Assembly (NCBI RefSeq): GCF_000820025.1
Contig: NZ_CDBI01000014.1
Coordinates: forward strand, 124,001 to 188,000
DNA length: 64,000 nt
DNA from: Aeromonas popoffii
GTDB lineage: Bacteria; Pseudomonadota; Gammaproteobacteria; Enterobacterales; Aeromonadaceae
Reading direction: 5' to 3'
The notes beneath the pieces were generated by a model, which made no database searches, had not been told where the DNA came from, and saw nothing but the letters and a program-made list of their open reading frames with translations. Made by a program: the position numbers and the translations under genes. Below are positions 10,054-20,876 of this stretch, piece by piece; within the stretch, counting starts at the first letter, position 1; each line of letters starts with the position of its first letter.

Positions 10054-11561
10054 GGATCTTGTTAATACCCTTCATCGGCGGTCTGCTCTGCTGGCAGACG
10101 GAGCGCTTCGGTGAATACTTCGTGCGCTGGGTCGCACTGCTGTCCATGAGCGCCTGCCTGCTGCTCTCCGGCGCCATCTGGTGGAGCGGTGACTTTTCCC
10201 TTGCAACCCAGACGGGCGTGTCCGCCTGGGCTGCCGAACTGCAGTTGCCCTGGATCCCCCGCTTCGGCATCTCCCTGCACCTGGCGGTGGATGGCCTCTC
10301 CCTGCTGATGGTAATGCTCACCTGCTTCATCGGCGTGCTGGCCATCCTCTGTTCCTGGAAGGAAATCGTACAGCGCATCGGCTTCTTCCACCTGAACCTG
10401 CTGTGGATCCTGGGGGGGGTGCTCGGCGTCTTCATGGCGCTGGATCTGTTCCTGTTCTTCTTCTTCTGGGAGATGATGCTGGTCCCCATGTACTTCCTGA
10501 TCGCGCTGTGGGGCCACTCGGTCACCGACGGCAAGTCCAGGATCAACGCAGCCACCAAGTTCTTCATCTACACCCAGGTCAGCGGCCTCATCATGCTGGT
10601 CGCCATTCTGGGTCTGGTGCTGACCCATCATGCCGCCACCGGCGTCTTCACCTTTAACTATCAGGACTTGCTCAACACCCCGATGAGCAAGGGCGTCCAG
10701 TGGTTGCTGATGCTGGGCTTCTTCATTGCCTTCGCGGTCAAGATGCCGCTGGTGCCGCTACACGGCTGGCTGCCGGATGCCCACAGTCAGGCGCCGACCG
10801 CAGGCTCGGTGGATCTCGCCGGGATCTTGCTGAAAACCGCCGCCTACGGTCTGCTGCGTTTCGCGCTGCCACTGTTCCCGGAGGCCTCCGCCGAGTTTGC
10901 CCCCTACGCCATGCTGCTGGGTCTGGTCGGCATCGTTTACGGCGCCATAGTGGCGTTCGCCCAGACCGACATCAAACGCCTGGTGGCCTACACCAGCATC
11001 TCCCACATGGGCTTCGTGATGATCGCCATCTACTCGGGCAGCGAGCTGGCGCTGCAAGGCGCCGTGGTGCAGATGATTGCCCACGGCCTCTCCGCTGCCG
11101 GTCTGTTCATCCTGTGCGGTCAGCTCTACGAGCGGCTGCACACCCGTGATCTGCGCCTGATGGGCGGCCTGTGGGGCCGGTTGCGCTACCTGCCCGGCGT
11201 CATGCTGTTCTTCTCGGTGGCCTCTCTTGGCATGCCGGGCACAGGTAACTTTGTCGGCGAGTTCCTGATCCTCATCGGCAGCTTCCAGGTTGCCCCCATC
11301 ATTACCGTCATCGCCACCTTCGGTCTGGTACTGGCATCCGTTTACTCCCTCATCATGCTGCAGCGGGTCTGCTTCGGTGCGCCCAAGGACGAGAAGGTGC
11401 TCAAGGGTCTGGATCGACGCGAGCTGGTGATGATGATGACCATAGCCGGCCTGCTGGTGCTGCTCGGTGTCTATCCCCAGCCGGTACTCGATACCGCAGG
11501 CAGCAGCCTGATGAGCGTGCTGCACTGGTACGCACTGCCGTCTGCAGGAGCATTGCAATGA
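10041..11561 (+). CDS. nuoM: NADH-quinone oxidoreductase subunit M
   Basis: NuoM is the second antiporter-like proton-pumping subunit. The 506-residue product starts with GTG (10041), giving a protein beginning [13 protein letters not shown]. Landmarks are the [21 protein letters not shown] segment with the essential membrane Glu, the [20 protein letters not shown] loop, and [17 protein letters not shown]. The stop TGA overlaps an ATG at 11558 that belongs to a 22-codon decayed copy of the nuoN start. Confidence 0.97.
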   Translation: MTLLWILLIPFIGGLLCWQTERFGEYFVRWVALLSMSACLLLSGAIWWSGDFSLATQTGVSAWAAELQLPWIPRFGISLHLAVDGLSLLMVMLTCFIGVLAILCSWKEIVQRIGFFHLNLLWILGGVLGVFMALDLFLFFFFWEMMLVPMYFLIALWGHSVTDGKSRINAATKFFIYTQVSGLIMLVAILGLVLTHHAATGVFTFNYQDLLNTPMSKGVQWLLMLGFFIAFAVKMPLVPLHGWLPDAHSQAPTAGSVDLAGILLKTAAYGLLRFALPLFPEASAEFAPYAMLLGLVGIVYGAIVAFAQTDIKRLVAYTSISHMGFVMIAIYSGSELALQGAVVQMIAHGLSAAGLFILCGQLYERLHTRDLRLMGGLWGRLRYLPGVMLFFSVASLGMPGTGNFVGEFLILIGSFQVAPIITVIATFGLVLASVYSLIMLQRVCFGAPKDEKVLKGLDRRELVMMMTIAGLLVLLGVYPQPVLDTAGSSLMSVLHWYALPSAGALQ

Positions 11562-11650
11562 ACCTGACTGTTTCCCGACCGCTGGCCCTGTTGCCTTACT
11601 TGTCCCTTACAGGAGCACTGCAATGACATTCACCGCTTCTCAACTGCTGG
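11544..11650 (+). repeat. 65-base tandem duplication of the nuoN ribosome site and start
   Basis: GCAGGAGCATTGCAATGA (ending 11561) and ACAGGAGCACTGCAATGA (ending 11626) repeat at an exact offset of 65, and GCTGGCCCTGTTGCC recurs at 11581 and 11646, again 65 apart. Translated, the upstream copy (11558-11626, 22 residues) matches the first 22 residues of NuoN at 12 positions, including the run LALLP and TGA. Its ATG overlaps the nuoM stop and its TGA overlaps the nuoN ATG. It is both a relic of duplication and a perfect coupling bridge. Confidence 0.85.
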
Positions 11651-13086
11651 CCCTGTTGCCCCTGTTGCTGACAACGGGGGCCATGCTGGCCCTGATGCTG
11701 GCCATCGCCTGGCGACGCTGTGACGACACCGCCTTCGTCGTCACCATCACGGGCCTCAACCTGGCGCTCTTCTCCCTGCCCATCGTGATGGCGCAGGGTG
11801 ATCAGGGGGTCACCCCTCTGCTGCAGATTGACGGCTACGCCGTCTTCTACATGGGGCTGGTGCTCATCGGCGCCCTGGCCACCTGCACCTTCGGTCGCTC
11901 CTGGCTCAAGGGCTATCCGGACAACCGGGAAGAGTTCTATCTGCTGCTGCTGATCGCCACCGCCGGCGGCCTGGTTCTGGCTGGCTCCCGCCATCTCGCC
12001 TCCCTGTTCATCGGGATCGAGATGCTGACCCTGCCCATGTTCGGTCTGGTGGGCTACGCCTACCGCGAGCGCCATTCGCTGGAGGCCAGCATCAAGTACA
12101 TGGTGCTCTCCGCCGCCGCCACCGCCTTCCTGCTGTTTGGCATGGCGCTGCTCTACGCCCAGGCGGGCAGCCTGAGCTTCAGCGATCTCGGCCTGACCCT
12201 GGCGACCACCCCGGCTCACCACCCGCTGCTGATGGGCGGTCTGGGGCTGATGCTGGTGGGATTTGCCTTCAAGCTCTCCCTGGCCCCCTTCCACCTCTGG
12301 ACACCTGACGTATACGAAGGCGCCCCGGCACCGGTGGCCACCTTTCTGGCCACCGTCAGCAAGATAGCCGTGTTCTGCGTGCTGCTGCGTTTCTATCTGG
12401 CGGTGCCTGCCGCGGCGGATCCCATGATCCACTGGCTGCTGGCCGCCATGGCGGTCATCTCCATCGTCATCGGCAACCTGTTGGCCCTGCTGCAGACCAA
12501 CATCAAGCGGATGATGGGTTACTCCTCCATCTCCCACTTCGGTTATCTGCTGGCGGTGATCGTCGCCAGCCGCCTCGGCCAGATGCCAGTGGAAGCTGCT
12601 GGCGTCTACCTGCTGATGTACCTGTTCACCAACCTGGGGGCCTTTGGCGTCATCAGCATGATGTCCAGCCCCTATCGCGGCAAGGATGCGGACTCCCTGC
12701 ACAGCTACCGTGGTCTGTTCTGGCACCGCCCCTACCTGACCGCCGTCATGACGGTGATGATGTTGTCGCTCGCGGGTATCCCCATGACGCTGGGCTTCAT
12801 CGGCAAGTTCTATCTGATCGGGGTAACGGTCGATGCCAAGCTGTGGTGGCTCTGTGGTGCCATCGTGCTGGGCAGCGCCATGGGTCTCTATTACTACCTG
12901 CGCGTCATGGTCACCCTCTATCTGCTGGAACCCGGCATGCAGCTGCGCGATGCCAAGGCCGACTGGGCCGTCTCCTCGGGCGGCATGGTGGTGCTGCTCT
13001 CCGCCATCATAGTGGTGGCACTGGGCATCTACCCCCAGCCGGTCATCAGCTTGGTACAGGGCTTTCAAAACGTGGTACTGCGCTAA
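11623..13086 (+). CDS. nuoN: NADH-quinone oxidoreductase subunit N
   Basis: NuoN is the third antiporter-like proton-pumping subunit and the last gene of the complex I operon. It has 487 residues, around fourteen hydrophobic segments and the conserved texts [21 protein letters not shown] and [20 protein letters not shown]. The start ATG 11623 has AGGAG 8 bases upstream and overlaps the TGA of a 22-codon duplicate. A strong terminator follows 26 bases after the stop. Confidence 0.97.
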   Translation: MTFTASQLLALLPLLLTTGAMLALMLAIAWRRCDDTAFVVTITGLNLALFSLPIVMAQGDQGVTPLLQIDGYAVFYMGLVLIGALATCTFGRSWLKGYPDNREEFYLLLLIATAGGLVLAGSRHLASLFIGIEMLTLPMFGLVGYAYRERHSLEASIKYMVLSAAATAFLLFGMALLYAQAGSLSFSDLGLTLATTPAHHPLLMGGLGLMLVGFAFKLSLAPFHLWTPDVYEGAPAPVATFLATVSKIAVFCVLLRFYLAVPAAADPMIHWLLAAMAVISIVIGNLLALLQTNIKRMMGYSSISHFGYLLAVIVASRLGQMPVEAAGVYLLMYLFTNLGAFGVISMMSSPYRGKDADSLHSYRGLFWHRPYLTAVMTVMMLSLAGIPMTLGFIGKFYLIGVTVDAKLWWLCGAIVLGSAMGLYYYLRVMVTLYLLEPGMQLRDAKADWAVSSGGMVVLLSAIIVVALGIYPQPVISLVQGFQNVVLR

Positions 13087-13112
13087 AAGTCGCGCCGCTG
13101 CCAGCAACACAC

Positions 13113-13138
13113 AACCGGCCCGGGTGGCCGGTTTTTTA
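13113..13138 (+). terminator. Rho-independent terminator of the nuo operon
   Basis: Perfect 8-bp stem AACCGGCC / GGCCGGTT with a 5-base loop (CGGGT), followed by a T run. It lies 26 bases downstream of the nuoN stop. Confidence 0.88.
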
Positions 13139-13276
13139 TTGCTGGTTGAGCAAGCTCACAGCCGCAAGGCGGCAAGCTCACTTTTTATGCGTCTTTCTAA
13201 CCGCTTATGTCACATCACAGGTCACAGCTGAGTATCATCCCCCCGACCCTTACTGATATATTCATGAAATACAGGA

Positions 13277-13642
13277 ATGGAACTTGGTGTTATGACGCTG
13301 CCCTCCTTTTGCCTCTTTGATGCCCGCCCGCTGGCTGATGCGCCGCTCCCCTCTCGAGGAGGTCGACTTGATGGGCTGCTGGCCGAACAGGATATCGGTC
13401 GTGTCACCGGGCGGCAGCAAGAGAGCCAGCACGGCCCGGTCGACACACTGGCGCGCAATGACTGCACCGGCCATCAGCAGCACTTTGGCCAGCAGCGGGA
13501 GCTGAACACGCTGTTTACCCAGGGCGACGCCCACGAACTGGCTGGCGCACTCTCACTCAGCGAGATGGGTAGCTTGCGGGCAGGGGATTATTCTCTCTTC
13601 CACAATGGCGCCATTCTCTGCAACGGAGCAAGGCCGTCATGA
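13277..13642 (+). CDS. Unrecognised small protein upstream of two HD-GYP genes
   Basis: A 121-codon frame whose TGA overlaps the ATG of the next gene as ATGA (13639-13642), which argues that it is real and co-translated. I do not recognise a family. The protein is soluble-looking, without signal peptide or membrane segment, with the text LFDARPLADAPLPSRGGRL near the N-terminus and three cysteines. The start is uncertain. ATG 13277 has an AGGA too close to serve it; ATG 13292 is an alternative with weak spacing. Its position suggests a role in the same signalling unit as the two sensor proteins that follow, which is inference only. Confidence 0.5.
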   Translation: MELGVMTLPSFCLFDARPLADAPLPSRGGRLDGLLAEQDIGRVTGRQQESQHGPVDTLARNDCTGHQQHFGQQRELNTLFTQGDAHELAGALSLSEMGSLRAGDYSLFHNGAILCNGARPS

Positions 13643-15072
13643 ACAACGACCATGCCATGGCCATCGTCTGCGATCTTGCCCTCTGCATCGGCCGCGAGGT
13701 GACCCTGGATGCCCTGCTGACCCAGGTGCTGCAACGCTTTCTGTTGCATTGTGCCTGCCCGGTTGGGCTGGTGCTGCAGCAGCGGCCACAGGGGGAGTAC
13801 ATGATCGTCAAGGCCATCGGGGACGAGCTGCTGATCCAGCAGCACGGGCAACCACTGGCACTGCCCGCCTGGGTCAGTGACGGCGAGCAGTTCTCCCTGC
13901 ACGGCGCCATTCCCCTGCCCGGCTCCCGTCCCTATCCCTTTGCCTACCGCTTGCGGATAGAGGGGGGCTATCTCATGCTGCTGCTCTCCCCGAGAACTGA
14001 GGATGGGGCTGAACAGCTGCGCCATCTGTTCAGCCCCATCCTCGGCAACCTGGCACGCGCGATCCAGCTGTGCCGGGACAGCGAGCAACTGGCCCTGCGT
14101 CAACAAGCAGAGCGGGTGGATATGCAGCACATCAACGAATCCCTGCTCAAGGCGATCCCCATTCCCGTGTGCTACCAGGACGTCGAGGGACGCTTCATCG
14201 GTTGCAACCCGACTTTTACCCAGATAACCGGTATCCGCAGGGCAGAGCTGCTGGGGAAGCGTGTGGATGATATTCTGCCGCCCGAGATGGCGGACGAGTA
14301 CACCCAGCAGGACCTGGAGGTGCTGCGCAGCAAGCAGCCGCAATCTTTCGAACACAGCCTGATCGATCGCAGTGGCCATCGTTATCAGGTGCTCAACTTC
14401 AAGGATCTCTTCTACGACCATCAGGGCAAGGTGGCCGGCATCATAGGGGCACTGGTCGATATCACCCATATCAGGGAGAGCGAACAGCATCAGCGCACCT
14501 TGCTGTTTCAAACCATAGCGGCGCTCTCCTCCGCCATCGCCCACAAGGATCCCGGTACGGCTGGACATGAAAAGCGCGTACACGATCTCGCACTGGCCAT
14601 TGGTCAGCACCTGCAGCTGCCACAGGATCGGCTGGATGGACTCGGTCTCGCGGCCATGGTCCACAACATAGGCCTGCTGCAGATCCCGGCCGACATCCTC
14701 ACCCGCCCCCGTGAGCTCAGGCCGGTGGAGTTTGAACTGATCAAGCTACACCCTCAGGCCGGCTGTGACATCCTCCAACAGATAGACTTCCCCTGGCCCA
14801 TCGCCACCATAGTGCTGCAGCATCACGAAAACATGGATGGCAGCGGCTACCCGCAAGGCCTGCAGAGTGATGCCATCTGCCTGGAGGCGCGCATCATCCG
14901 GGTGGCCGACTCGCTGGCCGCCATGACGGCGCACCGCCCCTTCCGCCGCGCCATGTCGCTGACCGATGCCTTCGCCCAGCTGACGCGCTATGCCGGCATC
15001 CACTATGACGAGCAGGTGGTGAATGCCTGCCTCTGCGTGTGGCAAGCAGGCTATCGTTTCACTACCCCCTGA
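13639..15072 (+). CDS. PAS sensor protein with degenerate HD-GYP domain
   Basis: 477 residues. The first 150 residues show no clear domain (possibly GAF-like). A PAS domain follows at about 150-280 (IPIPVCYQDVEGRFIGCNPTF ... ITHIRESEQ), then an HD-GYP domain at about 290-470. HD-GYP domains normally hydrolyse cyclic di-GMP using a metal centre that includes the HD pair. Here the HDIGK motif reads HNIGL (H342, N343; AAC at 14665-14667), while the HHE and GYP parts (HHENMDGSGYP) are kept. Loss of the metal-binding Asp predicts weak or no phosphodiesterase activity, so it may act as a c-di-GMP or partner-binding sensor. It is coupled to the upstream small frame and 18 bases from the intact paralogue. 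Confidence 0.9.
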   Translation: MNNDHAMAIVCDLALCIGREVTLDALLTQVLQRFLLHCACPVGLVLQQRPQGEYMIVKAIGDELLIQQHGQPLALPAWVSDGEQFSLHGAIPLPGSRPYPFAYRLRIEGGYLMLLLSPRTEDGAEQLRHLFSPILGNLARAIQLCRDSEQLALRQQAERVDMQHINESLLKAIPIPVCYQDVEGRFIGCNPTFTQITGIRRAELLGKRVDDILPPEMADEYTQQDLEVLRSKQPQSFEHSLIDRSGHRYQVLNFKDLFYDHQGKVAGIIGALVDITHIRESEQHQRTLLFQTIAALSSAIAHKDPGTAGHEKRVHDLALAIGQHLQLPQDRLDGLGLAAMVHNIGLLQIPADILTRPRELRPVEFELIKLHPQAGCDILQQIDFPWPIATIVLQHHENMDGSGYPQGLQSDAICLEARIIRVADSLAAMTAHRPFRRAMSLTDAFAQLTRYAGIHYDEQVVNACLCVWQAGYRFTTP

Positions 15073-15090
15073 TCTGCCGCAGGAGCACAA

Positions 15091-16632
15091 ATGACTTCAA
15101 GACCGGATACCTCGTCCCGCCGTCAGCTCGGCGCCCAGCTGCCGTTGCCCGCCGGCCCCCTCTGCGCTCAGGTGATGGATCAGCTGCCCTACCGTGTCCT
15201 GCTCAAGGATACCCGCTCCGTCTTCACTGCCTGCAACCGACTGCTGGCCGATGATCTCGCCCTGGAGCCTGCCCAGATCATCGGTAAGTGTGATGCCGAC
15301 TTTTTCCCGGCCGAGCTGGCCCAACGCTATCGGGATGACGATCTCAGGGTCATGACCAACGGCACAACGCACCAGCACGAAGAGCCCTACCTCAAGGACG
15401 GCGAGGCTCGCTGGCTCAGCACCACCAAGTTCCCCCTGCGCGATGAGCTGGGCGAGGTGATCGGTGTCGGGGTCTTTTTCGATGACATCACGGAGCAGAA
15501 ACAGCAGCAGGAGCAGTTGCTGCAATATACCTGGACGCTGGAGGCCATTGGCCGCGCCCACCATGCCATGCTCAGGCAGGGGGATGAGCAGGTGCTGCTG
15601 CAGGAGATCTGTGACGCCATCACCTTTGATGGCCGTTTTCCCCTCGTGACTGTGCTGCAGGAGGCCGTGGATCAGGATGCACTGCAGATACTGGCGCAGG
15701 CGGGCAACGCCACCTGGTTTACCAACGACCACTGGCTCACCCGGGATCCGGCCTTGCGTCAGACCATCTGCGATGGCGAGCCACGCAACGAAGCATTGGC
15801 GAGCGAGGTTGTCCATCATTCGGCCACCTTGCGGGCCCGCCTGCTGCTCCCGCTACAATGGCATTCCACCGTGCGGGGCGCTCTGCTCATCCACAGCCCG
15901 CACGCCAGGGTCTTCACCGGGGAAGAGGTGCGACTCTTCAGCCAACTGGCCGATTACCTGGCCTATGGCCTGCAAGCCCGTGGCACTCAACAGGCCTATC
16001 TCGCCGCGCAGCGGGACAAGGTGCTGTATGCCCGTCAACTGGAGCTCGCGCTGGAGGATGCCCTGGGTGCCATCGCCGCCGTACTGGAGCAGCGCGATCC
16101 CTACACCGCAGGTCACCAGAAACACGTCGCCACGCTGGCCATGGCCATAGGCCGCGAGCTGGTACTGGGCGACAAACAGCTGCGCGGCCTCTATCTGGGG
16201 GCCATGGTGCACGACATCGGCAAGATCCAGGTACCGGTCGACATCCTCACCAAGCCGGGCAAGCTGACACCCCAGGAGTTCAATCTGGTCAAGGAGCACC
16301 CGACTGCCGGTTACCAGGTCCTCAAGGACATCGCCTTCCCCTGGCCCATCGCCCAGATGATCCACCAGCATCATGAGTATCTCGACGGCTCCGGCTATCC
16401 CGAGGGTCTCGCGGGGGATCAGATCTTGCTGGAGGCGCGCATTCTCACCGTGGCCGACATTGTCGAGTCCATGTCTTCGGATCGTCCCTACCGTGCCGCC
16501 CTCGGCATTCCCCAGGCCAGGGCTCACATCATACAGATGCGGGGAGCCCAACTGGACGAGGCGGTGGTGGATGCCTGCCTGCGCATTCTGGATCGGGGCG
16601 ATTTCACCCCCCACGAGCTGGGCAACAGCTAG
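15091..16632 (+). CDS. PAS-GAF-HD-GYP cyclic di-GMP phosphodiesterase (predicted)
   Basis: 513 residues: a PAS domain at about 25-130 (LPYRVLLKDTRSVFTACN ... FFDDITEQKQQQ), a GAF-like region at about 145-300, and an HD-GYP domain at about 320-500. The catalytic signature is complete: GHQKHV, then HDIGK with H374 and D375, then HHEYLDGSGYP. Family knowledge assigns hydrolysis of c-di-GMP to such proteins. No membrane segment is evident, so it should be cytosolic and sense a small ligand or redox state. AGGAG lies 6-7 bases before the ATG. It shares the operon with a degenerate HD-GYP protein. Confidence 0.92.
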   Translation: MTSRPDTSSRRQLGAQLPLPAGPLCAQVMDQLPYRVLLKDTRSVFTACNRLLADDLALEPAQIIGKCDADFFPAELAQRYRDDDLRVMTNGTTHQHEEPYLKDGEARWLSTTKFPLRDELGEVIGVGVFFDDITEQKQQQEQLLQYTWTLEAIGRAHHAMLRQGDEQVLLQEICDAITFDGRFPLVTVLQEAVDQDALQILAQAGNATWFTNDHWLTRDPALRQTICDGEPRNEALASEVVHHSATLRARLLLPLQWHSTVRGALLIHSPHARVFTGEEVRLFSQLADYLAYGLQARGTQQAYLAAQRDKVLYARQLELALEDALGAIAAVLEQRDPYTAGHQKHVATLAMAIGRELVLGDKQLRGLYLGAMVHDIGKIQVPVDILTKPGKLTPQEFNLVKEHPTAGYQVLKDIAFPWPIAQMIHQHHEYLDGSGYPEGLAGDQILLEARILTVADIVESMSSDRPYRAALGIPQARAHIIQMRGAQLDEAVVDACLRILDRGDFTPHELGNS

Positions 16633-16819
16633 GTTGTGCTCAAGGTGTTCAAACTTCAGACGCGGCAATGGCAAGCCATAAAAAGGGCCTCTAAAGAAGC
16701 CCATCAAGGTGGTTGTGACGTGAATATATGCGGTATTTCAGGAAGGATGGGCCCCCATAGCATGAGGAGACCGTTTTTCAACCACGTTAGGAACGCAGCC
16801 TAGCAGTAAACAGAGAGAC

Positions 16820-16845
16820 AAAAACCGGCCAGCTGGCCGGTTTTT
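16820..16845. terminator. Bidirectional terminator between HD-GYP gene and purL
   Basis: AAAAACCGGCC / GGCCGGTTTTT, an 11-bp perfect stem with loop AGCT, giving T runs on both strands. It serves the convergent HD-GYP operon and purL. The rest of the 238-base gap holds only a weak GGGC/GCCC hairpin near 16684. Confidence 0.9.
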
Positions 16846-16870
16846 GATTACTGCAGATTGCGCTGCGGGA

Positions 16871-19800
16871 TTAACCCAGTTGCACCCGGGCGTTGCGGAA
16901 CATCCGCATCCAGGCTCCGTCCTCGCCCCAGTTGTCCGGGTGCCAGGAGTTGGCCACGGTGCGGAACACCCGCTCCGGGTGCGGCATCATGATGGTGGCG
17001 CGACCATCTTGCGTGGTCACGGCAGTGATACCGTTCGGTGAGCCATTCGGGTTGGCCGGATACTGCTCGGTCACGCTGCCGCGGTTATCGACAAAGCGCA
17101 GCCCTACCAGACCGCTGGCCTGCAACGCGCTCAGGTGAGCGGCATCGCGCACCTCCACCCGCCCTTCCCCATGGGAGACGGCAATGGGCATCACGGAACC
17201 CGCCATGCCGGCGAAGAAGGCGGAGGGAGACTCCTGCACCTCCACCAGGCTGAAGCGCGCTTCGAAGCGCTCGGAGCGGTTGCGCACAAAGCGCGGCCAC
17301 AGATCGGCCCCCGGGATCAGGGTGCGCAGGTTGGACATCATCTGGCAACCGTTGCACACACCCAAGGAGAGGGTGTCACCACGCTCGAAGAAGCGCTGGA
17401 ACTGCTCGCGGGCGTTGTCGTTAAACAGGATGGACTTGGCCCAGCCTTCCCCCGCCCCCAGCACATCGCCGTAGGAGAAGCCGCCACAGGCCACCAGGGT
17501 CTGGAACTCCTCCAGCTTGATGCGACCGGAGAGAATGTCACTCATGTGGACATCCACTGCGGCAAAGCCGGCACGATCAAACGCCGCCGCCATCTCCACG
17601 TGGGAGTTGACCCCCTGCTCGCGCAGCACAGCCAAACGGGGGGAGACACCACGGGCGATATAGGGCGCAGCCACATCCTCAGACGGGTTGTAGCTGAGCT
17701 TGGCCTGCAGACCCGGATCGGTGGCGTCCTGACGGGCCGCATGTTCCTGATCGGCACACGCCGGGTTGTCCCGCAGACGCTGCATCTGCCAGCTGGTCTC
17801 GCCCCAAATGGTGCGAAGCGCAGTGCGGCTGGCGCGATAGACCTCCTGACCCGCGCGCGTGAGGGTGATGAGATCTCCCTCGCACACCGTGCCCAGCACG
17901 TGGGAGCAGGCCGCCAGACCGTGACCGGCCAGCAGGGTCATCACGGCTTCTTTGTCGTCACGGCGCACCTGAATGACGGCCCCCAACTCTTCGTTAAACA
18001 GCGCCGGCAACAGTTCGCCACCGATGCGATCTAGCTGGATGTCGAGGCCGCAGTGACCGGCAAAGGCCATCTCGGTCAGGGTAACGAACAGGCCGCCGTC
18101 GGAGCGGTCGTGATAGGCGATCAGTTTACGATCGGCCACCAGCGCCTGAATGGCGTTGAAGAAGCCCTTCAGCTGCACCGGATTGTCGAGATCCGGCGCC
18201 TTGTCGCCCAGCTGGCGATAAACCTGCGCCAGGGCAGAGGCACCGAGACGCTGCTTGCCGTTGCCAAGGTCGATGAGGATAAGGTCGGTCTCACCGAGAT
18301 CGGTACGCAGCTGCGGGGTGACCGTGCTGCGCACATCCTCAACCCGGGCAAAGGCGGTGATGAGCAGGGAGAGCGGCGAGGTGACGCTGTGCTCCTTGCC
18401 ATCCTGCTGCCAGCGGGTCTTCATGGACATGGAGTCCTTGCCGACCGGAATGGTGATGCCAAGGGCCGGGCAGAGCTCCTCGCCCACCGCCTTGACCGCC
18501 TCATAGAGGCCGGCATCCTCACCCGGATGACCGGCTGCGGACATCCAGTTGGCGGAGAGCTTGACCCGCTTGAGCGATCCAATGTGGGCCGGTGCCAGGT
18601 TGGTGAGCGCTTCGGCCACCGCCATGCGGGCAGAGGCGGCGTGGGAGAGCAGCGCGACCGGGGTGCGCTCGCCCATCGACATGGCTTCGCCGTGATAGCT
18701 GTCGTAAGTGGCGGCGGTGACGGCGCAATCGGCCACCGGGATCTGCCAGGGGCCAACCATCTGATCACGGTTGACCAGACCGGTCACGCTGCGATCGCCG
18801 ATGGTGATCAGGAAAGATTTCTCCGCCACGGTCGGCAGGCGAAAGACTCGCTCGGCCGCATCACTCAGGGTGATGCCATCGAGCTGGAGCGCTTTGCCTT
18901 GGGCTGGCAGGGTCACCACGTCACGGTGCATCTTGGGCGCCTTGCCCAGCAACACGTCCAGCGGCAGGTCGATGGGCTGGTTGTCAAAGTGTGCATCCGA
19001 CAGCGTCAGATGTTTCTCTTCGGTAGCAGTGCCGATAACCGCATAGGGCGCGCGCTCACGCTCGCACAGCGCCTTGAACAGGGGCAGCTTGTTCTGGGCC
19101 ACCGCCAGCACGTAACGCTCCTGGGACTCGTTACACCAGATCTCCAGCGGGCTCATGCCCGGCTCGTCGCTCTGGATGGCGCGCAAATCAAAACGACCAC
19201 CGCGCTCACCGTCGTTGACCAGCTCCGGCATGGCGTTGGAAAGACCGCCCGCACCTACGTCATGGATGAAGACGATGGGGTTCTCATCCCCCAGCTGCCA
19301 GCAGCGGTCGATCACCTCCTGGCAACGGCGCTCCATCTCGGGGTTGTCACGCTGCACCGAGGCAAAGTCGAGATCTTCGGCCGACTGACCGGAGGCCATG
19401 CTTGATGCCGCACCGCCGCCCAGACCGATGTTCATGGCCGGGCCGCCCAGCACTATCAGGGCGGCCCCGACCGGGATCTCCCCTTTCTGAACGTGTTCGC
19501 TGCGGATGTTGCCCATGCCGCCCGCCAGCATGATGGGCTTGTGATAGCCACGCACCTCAACGCCGTTGTGGCTTGGCACCTCCTCTTCGAAGGTGCGGAA
19601 GTAGCCGAGAATGGCCGGACGACCGAACTCATTGTTAAAGGCGGCGCCGCCCAGCGGCCCCTCCTGCATGATGTCAAAGGCGCTGACGATACGGCTCGGT
19701 TTGCCGAAATCCTGCTCCCAGGGCTGCTCGAAACCGGGAATGCGCAGGTTGGAGACAGTGAAGCCCACCAGACCCGCCTTGGGCTTGGCCCCACGGCCGG

Positions 19801-20782
19801 TTGCACCCTCGTCGCGGATCTCGCCGCCGGAGCCAGTGGCCGCCCCCGGGAAGGGGGAGATGGCGGTCGGGTGGTTGTGGGTCTCCACCTTCATCAGGAT
19901 GTCGACGCGCTCCTGATGATACTGGTACTCACCACTGGCGGGGCTCGGGAAGAAGCGACCACCCTGGCTGCCTTCCATCACGGCGGCGTTGTCTTTATAG
20001 GCAGAGAGGACATGATCCGGCGTCTGCTCGAAGGTGTTCTTGATCATCTTGAACAGCGACTTGGGCTGCTGCTCGCCGTCTATGGTCCAGTCGGCGTTGA
20101 AGATCTTGTGACGACAGTGCTCGGAGTTTGCCTGGGCAAACATGTAGAGCTCGATGTCGTTGGGGTTGCGACCCAGGCGGGTGAAGTTCTCCAGCAGATA
20201 GTCGATTTCGTCATCGGCCAGCGCCAGACCCAGCGCCACGTTGGCCGAGGCCAAGGCACTGCGGCCACCGGCCAGCACATCCACCTGGGTGAAGGGGCGC
20301 GGCTCGTGGTGAGCAAACAGGGCGCTCGCAGCGTCCATGTTGGCAAACACCACTTCCATCATCCGATCATGCAGCACGGCGGCAATGGCGCTGCGTTGGG
20401 CGGCGCTCAGCTCACCCTGCCCCTTGATGGTCAGGTAATAGGCAATACCACGCTCCAGCCGCTTGACCTGATTCAAGCCGCAGTTGTGAGCGATGTCGGT
20501 TGCTTTGGAAGACCAGGGGGAGATAGTGCCGGGGCGGGGGGTAACGAGAAACAGCTGACCGCTGGGGGTGTGTTCGGGGATGGTCGGGCCGTAGCGCAGG
20601 AGCTGGCCCAATGTCGCTCGCTCGGGCGGTGACAGCGGGCTCGAGAGCTCGGCAAAGTGCACATATTCGGCATAGACATCCTCTATCTCTACTCCGTTCT
20701 CCTCTCTCATCTGTGCGAAGTGTTGCAGCAGTTTTTGGACACGAAAATCAGACAGTGCTGGGGCACCACGCAAGATATCCAT
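16871..20782 (-). CDS. purL: Phosphoribosylformylglycinamidine synthase
   Basis: PurL converts FGAR, glutamine and ATP to FGAM, the fourth step of purine synthesis. The 1303-residue single-chain form is close to the E. coli length. It has an N-terminal PurS-like region, two AIRS-like halves and a C-terminal glutamine amidotransferase domain. That domain contains the nucleophile motif [10 protein letters not shown], the oxyanion text [16 protein letters not shown] and the His-Glu end MPHPERVF. The start ATG 20782 (protein [16 protein letters not shown]) has GAGAAAGG upstream. A frame extending further upstream would cover the promoter and is rejected. Confidence 0.96.
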   Translation of the reverse strand: MDILRGAPALSDFRVQKLLQHFAQMREENGVEIEDVYAEYVHFAELSSPLSPPERATLGQLLRYGPTIPEHTPSGQLFLVTPRPGTISPWSSKATDIAHNCGLNQVKRLERGIAYYLTIKGQGELSAAQRSAIAAVLHDRMMEVVFANMDAASALFAHHEPRPFTQVDVLAGGRSALASANVALGLALADDEIDYLLENFTRLGRNPNDIELYMFAQANSEHCRHKIFNADWTIDGEQQPKSLFKMIKNTFEQTPDHVLSAYKDNAAVMEGSQGGRFFPSPASGEYQYHQERVDILMKVETHNHPTAISPFPGAATGSGGEIRDEGATGRGAKPKAGLVGFTVSNLRIPGFEQPWEQDFGKPSRIVSAFDIMQEGPLGGAAFNNEFGRPAILGYFRTFEEEVPSHNGVEVRGYHKPIMLAGGMGNIRSEHVQKGEIPVGAALIVLGGPAMNIGLGGGAASSMASGQSAEDLDFASVQRDNPEMERRCQEVIDRCWQLGDENPIVFIHDVGAGGLSNAMPELVNDGERGGRFDLRAIQSDEPGMSPLEIWCNESQERYVLAVAQNKLPLFKALCERERAPYAVIGTATEEKHLTLSDAHFDNQPIDLPLDVLLGKAPKMHRDVVTLPAQGKALQLDGITLSDAAERVFRLPTVAEKSFLITIGDRSVTGLVNRDQMVGPWQIPVADCAVTAATYDSYHGEAMSMGERTPVALLSHAASARMAVAEALTNLAPAHIGSLKRVKLSANWMSAAGHPGEDAGLYEAVKAVGEELCPALGITIPVGKDSMSMKTRWQQDGKEHSVTSPLSLLITAFARVEDVRSTVTPQLRTDLGETDLILIDLGNGKQRLGASALAQVYRQLGDKAPDLDNPVQLKGFFNAIQALVADRKLIAYHDRSDGGLFVTLTEMAFAGHCGLDIQLDRIGGELLPALFNEELGAVIQVRRDDKEAVMTLLAGHGLAACSHVLGTVCEGDLITLTRAGQEVYRASRTALRTIWGETSWQMQRLRDNPACADQEHAARQDATDPGLQAKLSYNPSEDVAAPYIARGVSPRLAVLREQGVNSHVEMAAAFDRAGFAAVDVHMSDILSGRIKLEEFQTLVACGGFSYGDVLGAGEGWAKSILFNDNAREQFQRFFERGDTLSLGVCNGCQMMSNLRTLIPGADLWPRFVRNRSERFEARFSLVEVQESPSAFFAGMAGSVMPIAVSHGEGRVEVRDAAHLSALQASGLVGLRFVDNRGSVTEQYPANPNGSPNGITAVTTQDGRATIMMPHPERVFRTVANSWHPDNWGEDGAWMRMFRNARVQLG

Positions 20783-20831
20783 ATGACCTTTCTCACCAAG
20801 TGTTAAAGTGGGGGGGAATTGAGACGCGCAT

Positions 20832-20870
20832 ATTATAGGGATCAGGCCGACGCCGGACAAACGTTTTTCT
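20832..20870 (-). promoter_or_regulatory. purL promoter with PurR-type operator
   Basis: On the minus strand a -35 TTGTCC (20855-20860) and -10 TATAAT (20832-20837) are separated by 17 bases. The palindromic core CAAACGTTTT (20858-20867) fits the centre of the PurR box ACGCAAACGTTTTCNT, with 11 of 15 defined positions matching. It overlaps the -35, the usual arrangement for repression by PurR with hypoxanthine or guanine. Confidence 0.6.
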
Positions 20871-20876
20871 TGATTT

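Noticed and set aside
16684-16706. Terminator in the HD-GYP/purL gap
   Set aside because: Only a 4-bp GGGC/GCCC stem without a T run; the strong hairpin at 16820 explains termination.
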